64,000 nucleotides of DNA from Tuctoria greenei (lineage: Eukaryota > Streptophyta > Magnoliopsida > Poales > Poaceae), in assembly GCA_036927565.1 (NCBI GenBank), contig JAYESD010000002.1:220413882-220477881 (forward strand), read 5' to 3'. Position numbers and translations under genes: made by a program. Position 1 is the stretch's first letter. Each line of letters begins with the position of its first letter. The notes beneath the pieces were generated by a model, which was not told the DNA's origin, did not search any database, and saw nothing but the letters and a program-made list of their open reading frames with translations. Shown piece by piece: positions 43,661-55,230 of the stretch.

Positions 43661-44126
43661 CGGAGTTGCTAATGAAGGGAAAGGCGTTCCGATGGACTAA
43701 AGCTTGTCAAAACAGTTTTGAGGAGTTAAAGAAGAGGTTAACAACAGCCCCAGTTTTTGTACTGCCGGATGTGAGCAAGAGTTTTGATATTTATTGCGAC
43801 GCATCGAGACAAGGACTTGGATGTGTATTGATGCAAGAAGGTCAAGTGGTCGCCTATGCATCAAGACAACTGAAGAAGCTGAGCAGAATTACCCCACGAA
43901 CGATTTGGAACTCGCGGTCGTGGTACACGCATTGAAGATTTGGAGGCACTATATTCTTGGACATAGGTGTGAAATTTATACGGATCATAAGAGTTTGAAG
44001 TATATTCTCACACAAATGGATCTGAACTTGAGGCAATGGAGATGGTTGGAGCTCATCAAAGATTATGATTTGGGGATCAACTATCATCCGGGAAAAGCCA
44101 ATGTAGTGGCCGATGCTTTGAGTTGA
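43661..44126 (+). pseudogene. pol: Tekay RNase H, decayed
   Basis: KAFRWTKACQNSFEELKKRL, FDIYCDASRQGLGCVLMQEG (catalytic D), VAYASRQL. A 1-bp deletion near 43879 shifts the frame; it continues with YPTNDLELAVVVHALKIWRH (catalytic E) and EIYTDHKSLKYI (catalytic D), ending HPGKANVVADALS. A TGA at 44124-44126 follows, explicable by a CGA-to-TGA change. Confidence 0.85.
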
Positions 44127-45715
44127 AAGGGAGTAAGTCATCAACTCACAGTTCGAGAGTTACCATCCAAGTTATGTGAGCAGTTCGAAAGGTTGAACCT
44201 CGGATTTGTAAATGAGATGAAGATGATGGAGTTAAACCCAACCTTGGAGCAAGAAATTCGAGAGGCACAAACCGCAGATGAAGAGAGCAAGGAAATCAAG
44301 GATAGGACCGAAGAAGGGAGAGAATTCAGATTTGATGAAGATGAACATGGTACCTTATGGCTTGGGAAGAGAATCGTTGTGCCTAATGTGAAGCATATTC
44401 GGGAGACGATATTAAAAGAGGCAAATGACACACCTTACTCAATTCACCCTGGTTGTACAAAGATGTACAAAGACATGAAGACTTGCTGTTGATGGGATAG
44501 CATGAAGAAGGACATAGCTGAATATGTGGCATTGTGTGATGTGTGTCAACGAGTCAAGGCCGAACATCAAAGGCCAGCTGGATTATTGCAACCATTGAAG
44601 ATCCCGGAATGGAAGTGGGAAGAAATCGGTATGGACTTCATAGTTGGGTTACCACGTACTCAGTCCGGGTATGACTCCATTTGGGTAATTGTGGATCATT
44701 TAACCAAGTCAGCTCATTTTGTCCCTGTGAAGACCAAATATACAGCTGCACAATTGGCCGAAATATACATGGATCATATTGTGTGTCGACATGGAGTCCC
44801 TAAGAAGATAGTCTCGGATAGAGGTTCTCAATTTACCTCCAGATTTTGGCAAAAATTGCATGAAGCTTTGGTAACGAGGTTGAATTTTAGTTCAGCATAT
44901 CATCCTCAAACGGATGGACAAACCGAGAAGACCAATCTGATTTTGGAGGACATGTTAAGAGCTTGTGCTTTGAAGCATGGGAAAAGTTAGGACAAAAGCT
45001 TGCCATACGCAGAATTTTCATATAACAATAGTTACCAAGCAAGCTTGAAAATGTCACTGTATGAAGCGCTTTATGGAAGAAAGTGTAGGACACCTTTATT
45101 CTGGAATGAGGCAGGAGAAACTCAAGTATTTGGTCCGGATGTGTTGCAAGAAGCCGAAAAGCAAGTTCAAATAATTCGTGAGAACTTGAGGGCTGCCCAA
45201 TCAAGACAAAAAGGCTATGCGGACAATAGGAGAAGGAAATTAGCCTTTGAAATAGGAGATTTTGTTTACCTTAAGGTGTCACCAATGAGAGGTCATAAGA
45301 GGTTTAACATAAGGGGCAAGCTCGCACCTCGTGATATTGGACCATTCAAGATTTTGGACAATAGAGGAGAAGTAGCGTATAAGTTGGAGATGTCAGCTCA
45401 TCTTTCGGATGCCCATGATGTCTTTCATGTTTCCCAGCTCAAGAAGTGTTTGAGAGTGCTGGAAGAACAAGTGCCAATGGAAGAATTAGAACTAGAGGAA
45501 GATTTGACTTATGCCGAACAACCGATCAAAATTTTGGAAACCAAGGAGAGAGTCACAAGGAACAAGGTTATTATATGGTGTAAAGTTCAATGGAAGCACC
45601 ACACAGAAAAGGAGGCAACATGGGAATTGGAGGATGATCTCAAGAAGGACTTTCCCTATCTCTTCTCTTCCGCGTTGAATCTCGAGGGCGAGATTCATTT
45701 TAAGGGGGGTAGGTT
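44127..45715 (+). pseudogene. pol: Tekay integrase with chromodomain, decayed
   Basis: Integrase zinc-binding region: H near 44445 (SIHPGCTKMY), then CDVCQRVK. TGA at 44490-44492. Catalytic core: EIGMDFIVGLPRT (D), IVSDRGSQFTSRFW (D), HPQTDGQTEKTNLILEDM (E). TAG at 44988-44990. The GPY/F-like C-terminus (RGKLAPRDIGPFKIL) is followed by a chromodomain at about 45501-45666 (PIKILETKERVTRN, VQWKHHTEKEATWELEDDL, FPYLF). Chromodomains bind histone methyl-lysine marks and steer integration to heterochromatin in this group. The frame stays open past the purine tract into the LTR, ending at 45830. Confidence 0.88.
45702..45713 (+). other. Tekay polypurine tract
   Basis: aaggggggtagg directly upstream of the 3' LTR start at 45716; the normal site for plus-strand priming. 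Confidence 0.8.
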
Positions 45716-48548
45716 TGTAACACCCTCATTTTCATGCATCATGCGCTACATACACTCATATACATGTTTAACATTAACCCACAACAAGAGGAACAAGTTT
45801 AAAATTGATTTGGAGCAAAACCGCACTTAAAATGCAGGAAAGTGTGGACTAGTCCGATTTTACTGAGGACTAGTGCAATTTCTCTCTGACTAAAAACGGA
45901 CTTGTCCGTTTTTGCTGCGTACTAGTCCGATTTTGCCTCTGGAAACTTTTGGACTTGTCCGATTTTGTGCGGACTAGTCCGATATTCCAAGAATCCTTGA
46001 AAATTTCTAAGTCCCTGGATTTTTCCGGACTAGTCCGGTGTTCCAGCGGACTTGTACGATTTCCACTCTGACTAAAGTCGGACTTGTCCGATTTTAGGCC
46101 AAACTTGTCTGATTTTCTCTCTGGACAACTTTGGACTAGTCCGGTCCTTTTCGGACTTGTCTGATATTTCGTGACTCCGAGTTGATCTTTTGTTTTACGA
46201 CTTGTGTCTTGGGTTTCACGTTAAGTGGGCCTAGGGACGTCGTGTCTAACTCTTTTAGAGCCCATGTGGGACTCTAAACCGGCCTCTACTCCTCTCAAAC
46301 TCGAAATCCATCTAACCCTAGCCTCCACCTCTATATAAACAACCCCACCCCTTTGGCTTGACATCTATTTGCCACTTTTCCACACCACCCAAACCCTAGT
46401 TCGTGGAGAGCCACCACCAAGGAAGGAGGAGGAGATCCCAAGCAAGAAGAAGAAGAGGAGGAAGCGAAAGAGGATCAAGATCTCCATCAAGCTTCCGTTC
46501 TTCATCACCAATTCATCTCCAAGTTCATCACCAACTCTATATCACCAAGATCTAAGTGCTACCTCCAAGTTTCTTGATTCATTGGAGTCCTAAACACCTG
46601 GTATACCTTCTATTCTCTTTTCCTTACGTGAACTCAACCCCTAATCTCCAAATTTACGTCGATCTAGAAAACCCTAATCTGCTGATCTCGCGAAGTGCGG
46701 ACATGTCCGGTCCCTAGCGGACTAGTCTGGTCTTCCTAGTTAAATTGTGTTGAATTGATTCTAAAGTTTGATCTAATCACATCCAAACAAGTATAGACTT
46801 GTTAAAATCTATTAGAACTAGTTAGTGATCATTAAAATCAATCAATTAAGAAGTTCTACCTTGCATTTGCATTAATCATGCATGTCATGTCATATTGAGT
46901 AATATTTGTGCACTCTTTGATTGTGTTTCTTGCCTTGTATGTTTATTGTGCGGATTAGACGGATTTGCGCTAGAGAGTGCCACGGAGAATCTTCAACACC
47001 AAGAGTTTGAAGGCTTTGACCCTAATCAACCGCAAGAGCAAGGCAAGTGTCCTTGAAGTATATTGATCCTGTTTTTAAAATAAATTTTTTGTTTGCAAAC
47101 TGCATGCTTGTGTCAAATTGATGGGAATCCTATGGTAGGAAGTTTACTAGCTTTGTTTGACCACCCTTGTCACCTGGAATATATGGTAGGGAGTCAGGAA
47201 GGGCTTTTTAACTTTTTGCTTCGCTTAATCAACTGGGATGGGAAAATAACTATACCACTCAACTTAATTATGCATTAATGATATTCTGGTTAATGTGAAC
47301 TGGTCAATACGGTATGGTAATGGGTGATCTAAGCAAGCCTGGTATGTGGATGGGTTGGATGTTATGGTGGTTTGCTTGCTTTAGATCTAAGGACCGGTTC
47401 ATGCAAGAATAAGCCAGGACTACGGTTCCACCACGAGGCCAAGTATGGGTGCGGCATAGCTGATTATTTAGGGCTTTGCAAATGCTATTTGGACCATTGT
47501 GGATGCTCGGGGAAGGGGTAGTCGGATTGGGTTTGTTGATGATTGGTGGGACTACCCTGGGATCCGAATGGCTCAAGAGGGGGCCCTTGGTTGAAGATGT
47601 GCTCTGTAGGAGACATCGCCACCGGTGAAACCTCATTGGGGTCTAAATAGACTAGTAATCCTTTTGTAAAGGCTATTTTGTAATCTCTTGGCCATACACC
47701 AAAGGAAGTGTAATTGGCATAAGGGAGGTTCTTTAGTCGCCGACGGGTGATGAAATCACAAACACGTGGGTAAAGTGGTACAAACTCTGTAGAGTCTAAT
47801 AAAACTATCATGATAGCCGTGCTCCCGGTAATGGGCACCTGGACAACTTCCATGATTAGAGGGAACTTAGTATTGGAATGGTATTTGGGATGGTTATGGT
47901 TGGTATTATGGTTATGGTTGGTTATAGATTATTTCTGGTATTCAATATGGTTATTGGCAATGGTGAAATCTGGAATTATTGATGATGGTAGTGAATTCAG
48001 ACTGGTATTATGATATTACTTATGATTATGATGGGTTCGATTCATATACATATAATATATTGCTTTTCAAATGTTTTAATGTACTTTTCAGCACTTAGCC
48101 ATTATTATTGTCGTCATTTGAATCAGCCACATGTCATACTTTCCACACTTGCTGAGTACGACATGTACTCACTCTTGCAATTCCCCACAACAGTTGCAGG
48201 TCAGGATTGGGAGTTTAATGGCGATAATGCAGAGTTCTAGGCCGTGTCTACCGTCAGTTTTGCCTGTGGTGTTGATTGGAGCTGCGCTATACCCTATTGC
48301 TTATGCTGCTTAGCTGTTTAGTTTGCTTATTCAGTTTATTTCCGCTGCATTAGTTCAAACTTGTCATCAATATTCATTAGAGCTTGTATTCGAGGATAAT
48401 ATGGTTTGTTTAATAAAATTTGGTAATTAATCTTGTTCTGTGGTAATTTTCTGTATACTCTTTTGTGAATGCACTTGTGTATGTGTGTTGAACATCCTGG
48501 GCACATATATGCGTTAGCTTGGTTCATTTTTCAGAACTGGGCGTCACA
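45716..48548 (+). repeat. Tekay 3' LTR (2,833 bp)
   Basis: TGTAACACCCTCATTTTCAT...GGGCGTCACA. U3 has GGACTAGTCC/GGACTTGTCC-type palindromes at 45845-46170; TATA box ctatataaac at 46331-46340. It is followed at once by gag sequence of another copy, so it may serve also as that copy's 5' LTR (tandem arrangement) with the leader deleted. Confidence 0.9.
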
Positions 48549-49726
48549 CACCGCCACTCCCACAAACTCATAACCATTTGGGAGAATTCATGAGGACCAG
48601 GTTCCCTTCCTTTGCTCAAGCCAATTATCCTATGGAAGCTGATGATTGGCTGAAATCTGTGAAGAAGTTTGCTATTGTCTAATGCAATGACTGAGAGAAG
48701 GTCCTATTTGCTTCCCATCATCTAGTTGGAGCAGCTGCGGATTGGTGGGACTCGCTTTACAATGCCCATGCAAATCAGGAGAGGATCACTTGGGCAGAAT
48801 TTAAGGAGAGTTTCTGTTCTCACATTGTTCTTGAAGGTGTTATGAGCATCAAGAGGCAAGAATTTGAGAACATAAGGCAAGGAAGGTCGAGTGTGAGTGA
48901 GAATCTCAACAAATTCACTCAACTCTCAAGGTATGCTCCGGAGGATGCCAATCGGGATAGCCGCAAGCAATATTTGTTCATGAGAAGCCTAAACAATGAG
49001 ATTCAAGTTCAATTGCTCTATTGTGACTATGAAACTTTTCAGAAGCTTGTGGACAAAGCTATTGTGGTTGAGAACAAAATTTGTGAGATGGAGCAAGATA
49101 ATAAGACAAAGGCGCCATATCAAGGACAGTAACAAGAAAGCAATGTTCGCCCCTATTTTGTACCGCCAAATGAACCATATTACAACCCCTCCGCTCCTAC
49201 ATATCGTGCTGCTAATCCACCGCGCCCAGCTCAGCCCATGCAGCAACGCCCCGCTATGCAAGAACATCGCCCTCCATTGCCTCATGCGCCCCACACTAAT
49301 TTTCCTTCCAATGCTCAACATCAAGCTCGCCCTAACAACTCTGGCGCAACAAGGTCGTGCTATACTTGTGGTGAGGTTGGACACTTTGCATCTCAATGCC
49401 CTAAGTCAAGCCTTGGTCATGGGAATAATGCTTCAAGATAGAACCCAAGACGAAATGTAGGAATGCCGCAAGGGACTCGTGGAACGCATAATTTTGTTCG
49501 TGGCAAGGTGAACCATGTCTCTACGGAGGAGGTACAACAAGCTGATGACGTGGTGATTGGTTTGTTTCTCACAAACTCCAAACCGGCGACTATGTTATTT
49601 GATTCTGGAGCATCGCATTCATTAATTGCATCAAAGTATGTAGCCAAGTACAGTTTGCCTATATCTCATATGAATATACCTTGTTGGTTAAATCTCCTGA
49701 ATGGGAGATAAGGACTAATATAGTAT
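48549..49726 (+). pseudogene. gag: Second Tekay copy: gag to protease, decayed
   Basis: Starts in mid-gag at the poly-Pro region and continues with NHLGEFMRTRFPSFAQANYP, LVGAAADWWDSL, RQEFENIRQGRSSVSENLNK, a CCHC knuckle CYTCGEVGHFASQC near 49360, then protease MLFDSGASHSLIASKYV near 49590. Stops occur near 48680, 48690, 49130 and 49440, and a frameshift near 49670. It is broken at 49727 by another Tekay LTR. Homologous protease sequence resumes at 57686. Confidence 0.85.
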
Positions 49727-52484
49727 GTGTAACGCCCTCATTTTCATGCGTAATGCATTGCATACATCCTTATACTTGTTCAACATAATGCAACCTTAAA
49801 AGGAACAAGATTAAAATGAATTTAGGTCTAAGCAGGAAATTAAGTCTGTCAGGGTATGGACTTGTCCAGCCTCCAACCCGGACTAGTCTGGTATTCCCCT
49901 TGTATTAAGAAAACTTAGTCTTCTTCAGAGCCCGGACTAGTCTGTTTGACGTTCTAATGTTTTTCCGAACTTGTCTGATTTTGAGCGGACTAGTTCGATC
50001 TTGTCTAAATTTTAGTCCAGATCAGTCTTTTCTAGCCACCCTGGACTTGTCCGGCCCGGTACACTGGAGTTGTCCGATTTTACCTCTGTTCAAAAATGAA
50101 CTTGTCCAGCCACCCCTGAAGACTAGTCTGGCCTTCCGAGTCCAATTTGGATTCTTTTTTCTCCCACGATTGGTTAATGGGTAATTTCCTTAATTGGGCC
50201 CAAGAACTTCGTACCCAACCTCAAAGTATCCCACGTAGACACCACCTCGGCCCCTACTCGTCCCCCACGGAAATCCACTTGGAATTCACCCCAAAACCCT
50301 ACCTCTCCACCCCTATATAAGCAACCTAATACCGCACACCTCTCCATCACATTGAAAACCCTTGCTGCCACCTTTTGCCTTGCGCCGACGTCAAGAAGAA
50401 GTCCATAAGCAAGGAGGAGGGGGAGAAGAGGGAGGAGGATCAAACAAGCATGATCTGCATCAACTTCTCGACAATTGACGTTCTTCATCACCAAATCTTC
50501 ATCAACTCATCTCCACAAACCCTAGATAATCAAGACTCAAGTTTCACACCCAATTCTTGATCTTTGGATCTCTAAGTACATGGTACATCCTTCACATCCA
50601 CTTTCCCACCTGAAATTAACCCCAAATCCTCTTTGATCAGAAAATCCTAATTCATAGTTCTGGTCAAGGTGAACTAGTCCGGCCCCTGCACCGGACTTGT
50701 CCAGCCTCTAAATTTGTATTATGCTAAATTGAATCTGAATTGAATCAAATCCATTTAGAACTTGTTGAAACTTGTTAGAAATCATTGTCACTAGTTAGTA
50801 AACATTAATAGCGACTCATTAATAGTTTCTACCTCACAATTGCATTAATCGTGCATATCATGGCATATTGAGTAATATGTGAGCATTTATTTATTCTAAT
50901 GTTTGTTTTGCATGTTTGTCGTGCGGAATAGAAGGTCTCGCTGTAGAGAGTGCTTTTGAGTACCCGCAGAACTAGAACTTCGAAGCCTTCCATCCAAACC
51001 AAGCTCAAGAGGAAGGCAAGTGTCCTTGATCATTTTGATCTGGGTTTTTAAATGTTTTGTTTGCAAAATTGCATGCTTGTGTCAAATTGATGGGAAACAC
51101 AATTGTAGGAGTTTACTAGTTTTGTATAACCATCCTTGTCCCTTGAACACAATGTAGAGAGTCAGGAAGGGTATTTTACACTTTTTGCTTCACTATACTC
51201 AATTGGGTTTGGGAAACAATCATATTGCTTAATTATGCACTATTGAACACATGAATGATGAGAATTGATAATAATGCCCCTTTAGCAACATGGTGCCTAA
51301 GGATCTAAGCAAGCCGGTTATGTGAAATCAGTTGGATTGTTTCTTTTGTGTGGTTTTGCTTGATTTAGATCTAAGAACCGGTTCGTGGAGCGACCATCCA
51401 GGATTTAAAGACACCACTAGGTCTCGTATGGGTGCGTCTTAGCTAACTAATTATGTTTTGCCAGTACTATTTGGACCATTAGGAATGCTCGGGGAAGGGG
51501 TAGTCGGATGGGTTTATAGTGATGGTGGGAGTACCCTGGGATCCGAATGGCTCAAGAGGGGGCCCTTGGTTGGATGTGCTCAGTTGGAGACATCACCACC
51601 GGTGAAACCTCAGTGGGGTCTAAATATGCTAGTAATCACTTTGTAAAGGCTATTTTGTGACCTCTTGGCCGCACACCTAAGGAAGTGTGAGATGACATAA
51701 TTGAGATTCCATAGTCATCGAAAGGTGATGAAATCACGAACTTGTGGTCAAGTGGTATAACCTCTCCAGAGTGTGTTTTAAACTATCATGATAGCCGTGC
51801 TCCCGGTTATAAACAACCTAGACCCTCACATGATTAGAGTTATGGACCCCTAACATGGTTTAGTGGCTGGAATTAAATTGGGAATTGGTAATAGTATATT
51901 AATTGGCTTTGTATATGGAATTGATGAAAATGAGACGTATGAGCAGTTATGAGTTGATTATGGATTATTAATAAAGGTATTGGTTATCTAAGTTGAAATT
52001 AACGTTATTTGAGTTATTTTGGGAAGGACCTCACTTAATGATGATATAATTGCATTTTCAACTATTTTGCAAGTACTTTTATGCAATAGCCATTTAAATT
52101 ATCGTTCCTTGATTAATCTACATGTCATACTTTCTCACACTTGCTGAGTACGACATATGCTCACTCTTGCTATTTCCCCAACAAATTCAGACGCAGATGA
52201 CAATGTGGAGTTCCGGGGGGACTTTGAGGAATTCTAGGGGTGTGTGTTACCGTCAAGCTTGCATATGGAGTTGGTGTCATCAGGGTTTAGTGTTTTTTCC
52301 GCTGCAGAGTTATTAGAGCTTGTATTCGAGACTATTTTGTTTGTAATAAGATACTATTATTATTGTTACCATTCGAGACATGATTTTATCTGTTTATCTT
52401 TTGTGAATTACTTGTGTATGTGTGTTAAACATTGTGGGCGCACATATGCATTGCGCTTGGTTCATTTTTGGAATCGGGTGTCAG
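49727..52484 (+). repeat. Third Tekay copy 5' LTR
   Basis: TGTAACGCCCTCATTTTCAT start and a decayed end ATCGGGTGTCAG. U3 palindromes GGACTAGTC/GGACTTGTCC at 49858-50130; TATA box ccctatataa at 50311-50320. Subfamily differs from the 34946-48548 LTRs and is closer to 57764-58567. Confidence 0.88.
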
Positions 52485-52771
52485 AAATTGGTATCAGAGA
52501 CGTGTTCGACTGTAGGATGCAAGTCTAGGTAGAATGGACACCACAAATCACTTAGGACTTCTTTCCAATTCAAAATTAGCCTGTTTTGCACGATTTTACA
52601 TTCCACTAGCTATATAAAGTGGGAAAATTTGTGCTTTTTGCTGCTGCTGCAATTTTTGCCACTTTTCCATCTTTTTGAGCAAATGCACGTCCTCTCATCT
52701 AAATTTATGACTGCTGCAATTTCAGAACTGATATTTATGTTTTCCTCTATTTTTCTCAAGTCTTCTTTTAG
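52485..52771 (+). other. Third Tekay copy: primer-binding site and first leader part
   Basis: tggtatcagaga at 52489-52500 (iMet type, one base off). 'ggatgcaagtctaggtagaa' follows and matches the leader at 40920-40940. A TATA-like tatataaa at 52613-52620 lies ~150 bases before the extra ORF. Confidence 0.75.
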
Positions 52772-53767
52772 ATGGCTCACAACAAAATGATAGCCTGCAA
52801 AAGAGCTCGTTTGCCACTCCTTGGAAGTAAGCTTATGCCTCACGAAGAGGCGCAAATGGATCCAGCCCAAGAGAAGGACGAAGTGAGTTCTCCCGCGAAA
52901 GAAGTTGAGCATGAGCACTCCAACATGACAGAGGAAAATCCTGAGGAAGAAGAAGACCCTGAGATTGTGAAATTCTATGATACTGGGGAAGAGGAAGGTG
53001 AAGTACATGAGAAGGATGAAGATTAACTGCAAGAAGAAGATGAACTCGCTGCACATGAAGATGTACCCGAAGTTCAAAGGAATGCATCACAGCCCAGTGA
53101 AGCCAGAAAGGAGGACAAATGCATAGTCTACCATGAAGCCCAATAATTATGTTCTGACGACACTGATGGAGGATTTGCAGCTAAGCAATTGAAGAAGTTT
53201 CTTGAGCTGTGCAAAATGCACCCAGAATACTATGTTAAGATGATTCCTTGCCATGGACGTGAAGAATGGAGGGCTCAAGTTACTATTATTGCCAAAGATG
53301 AGGTGGTCACCCGACACTTTGCGTTCACATGGAGATGCACCAGGGAGAAAGCTATTGATGATGTGGCTTGGGATGCACTTACAAGATTAAGCCACATCTA
53401 TCAAGAGCAAGTTGGAGGTACCAGTTTTGCGCTGCACCCGCAACGCAAAAATAGAACAAAGGAAGTCTTAAGACTGCAAGATGGATCTCAAGTCATTTCT
53501 CGTGCCATTGACCGATCTCAGGATGTATTGGTGAATTTGGGAAACCGCTATGCTAATGCCACAAAAGAGATTCGCTACCTTCGTAAGAAGTTGTTCATCA
53601 TGCAGAAGCAAGAGGAAGTCTGTGCCACTGTGGAGATCGATGGTGTAGCGACCTCTTCAGCGCCTACATGGATGGCCAACTCACCCTGGCGTGCGCCCAT
53701 GTATGTCTCCCCTTCACCGTTGCCTTCGCCGCCTCACGGCCAGGATAGCCACATCTCACATAGTTAA
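52772..53767 (+). pseudogene. Extra ORF between LTR and gag, dsRNA-binding-like fold pattern
   Basis: One frame of 332 codons with two TAA stops (53024-53026, 53144-53146). The N-terminus is basic then very acidic (EENPEEEEDPEIV, GEEEGEVHEKDED). The central part (about 53165-53410) has the helix-strand-strand-strand-helix pattern of a dsRNA-binding domain: QLKKFLELCKMHPE, YYVKMIPC, EEWRAQVTIIA, RHFAFTWRC, EKAIDDVAWDALTRLSHIY. A predicted short coiled coil follows (DVLVNLGNRYANATKEIRYL) and a Pro-rich end. It lies inside the leader; the sequences before and after it match the short leader of the 34946-48548 element, which lacks it. It is not a usual retrotransposon domain. Assignment is from pattern only; function unknown. 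Confidence 0.55.
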
Positions 53768-54070
53768 CTCTTGGTCTCCTGTCTAGAAGTTAGAAAAGCA
53801 TTTAGATCGTCTTAGTCATATTTAGTGTGTTGTGCTGAATTTTCTTGGTGTGTGCTTGTGCTTGTGTGCTTGGAGCGAGTTGTGGAACATCTAGCATTTT
53901 GTCCACATCCGCACGTAGTAAAGAGTTGTGGGATCCTTGTCCACCTCCTATAATAGGGTTATTAGTATTAATAAAAGAGTTATTTAGTTACATATACATT
54001 GATGCATATAGTTGTGGCATATCTATTCAAATTATAAATCCTTCTGTATATACTATTCTTTCACCGACAG
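53768..54070 (+). other. Third Tekay copy: second leader part
   Basis: Non-coding. 'attgatgcatatagttgtggca' near 53998 matches the leader just before gag at 41101-41122. 'aataaaag' at 53970 could be a polyadenylation signal for the extra ORF. Confidence 0.6.
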
Positions 54071-55230
54071 AAGCCTAGGACTCGCAACCAAAGGAATGCC
54101 GATGGTGAGGAGGTGAACGATGAAGCACCTTAGAACAACCAGGGACATGCACATGGAGCCATCAACCTTGAGCAGCTGTTGGTGATGGAGAACCATCTCA
54201 TGCAGACCATGATATAGACCACAGGACAGCTGCAAGCTGGCAACAACAATTAGCCCTGCATGCCGCCACCACCACCACCCCCGCCACACCACAATCGTTT
54301 GAGAGACTTCATGAGGACCAGGCCGCCTACCTTTGCTCAAGCCAATGATCCTATGGAAGCTGACGATTGGCTGAAATATGTTGAGAAGAAACTTGCTACT
54401 GTCCAGTGCGGTGACAGAGAGAAGGTTCTATTTGCATCACACCAGTTGGTTGGAGATGCTGCAGATTGGTGGGAATGTCTTTGCAATGCCCATGAAAATC
54501 AAGAGAGAATCACCTGGGCTGAATTCATGCAGAAGTTTTATTCTCACTATGTAACTAAGGAAGTCATGATACTGAGAAGACAAGAATTTAAAAACCTCAA
54601 ACAAGGAAGGATGAGTGTGAGTGAGTATCTCAACAAATTCACTCGGCTATGTAGATATTCTCTAGAGGACATCAGCACTGATAGAAGGAAGCAGTATCTG
54701 TTCATGAGAAGCCTCAATAATGAAATTCAAGTTCAGTTGCTCAGTACTGACTATGCAAATTTTCAGAAGTTGGTTGACAAAGCCATTGTTGTTGAGAACA
54801 AGATTTGTGAGATGAAGCTAGATCACAAGAGGAAGATGCCATATCATGGACAGCCGCAAGGAAGCAATGTTCGTCCTTGCTATGCATCGCCTGCTGCACC
54901 ATATTACAACCCATCTGCTACTGCATACCGCCCTGTTTATCCACCGTGACCGCAACAACCAATGGAGCAATGACCAGCAATGCATGAACCTCGCCTACCT
55001 ATGCACCCTGCGCCGCGTCTAAATATGACTGCTTATGCACATAACAAGCCTTGTCGTAACTTCTCTGCACCACTGGTGCAGAGACATGCTTTAATTGTCA
55101 TCAAGTGGGACATTTTGCAAATCGATGCCCAAGATCAGGTCAGGGACATATGAACAATGCTCCAAGGTAGAATCCTAGGCCCAATGCAGGAGCAACTCAA
55201 GGCAACCGAGTACCGTAGAATTTGGCTCGT
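54071..55230 (+). pseudogene. gag: Third Tekay copy gag, decayed
   Basis: Same Gag as at 41156: PRTRNQRNADGEEVNDEAP, then TAG stops at 54131-54133, 54215-54217 and 54251-54253, each where the related copy at 41156 has CAG. An open stretch 54260-54949 holds the poly-Pro tract, RTRPPTFAQANDPMEADDWL, SVSEYLNKFTRL and YLFMRSLNNEIQVQL, closed by TGA at 54947-54949. A decayed CCHC knuckle (CFNCHQVGHFANRC) lies near 55090. More stops follow. Confidence 0.88.

Larger units (their letters stand above)
34946..48548 (+). mobile_element. Tekay/Del-type chromovirus, decayed
   Basis: The 5' LTR is 34946-40890 (broken by 35021-38093), PBS at 40893, gag to integrase with chromodomain 41156-45666, purine tract 45702-45713, 3' LTR 45716-48548 (2,833 bp). 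tRNA-iMet-type PBS, long LTRs and a C-terminal chromodomain assign it to chromoviruses, Tekay clade most likely. The left flank is taggt; the right flank is caccg, part of another copy's gag, so no target duplication is visible. At least seven stops and two 1-bp deletions interrupt the coding region. Confidence 0.88.
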
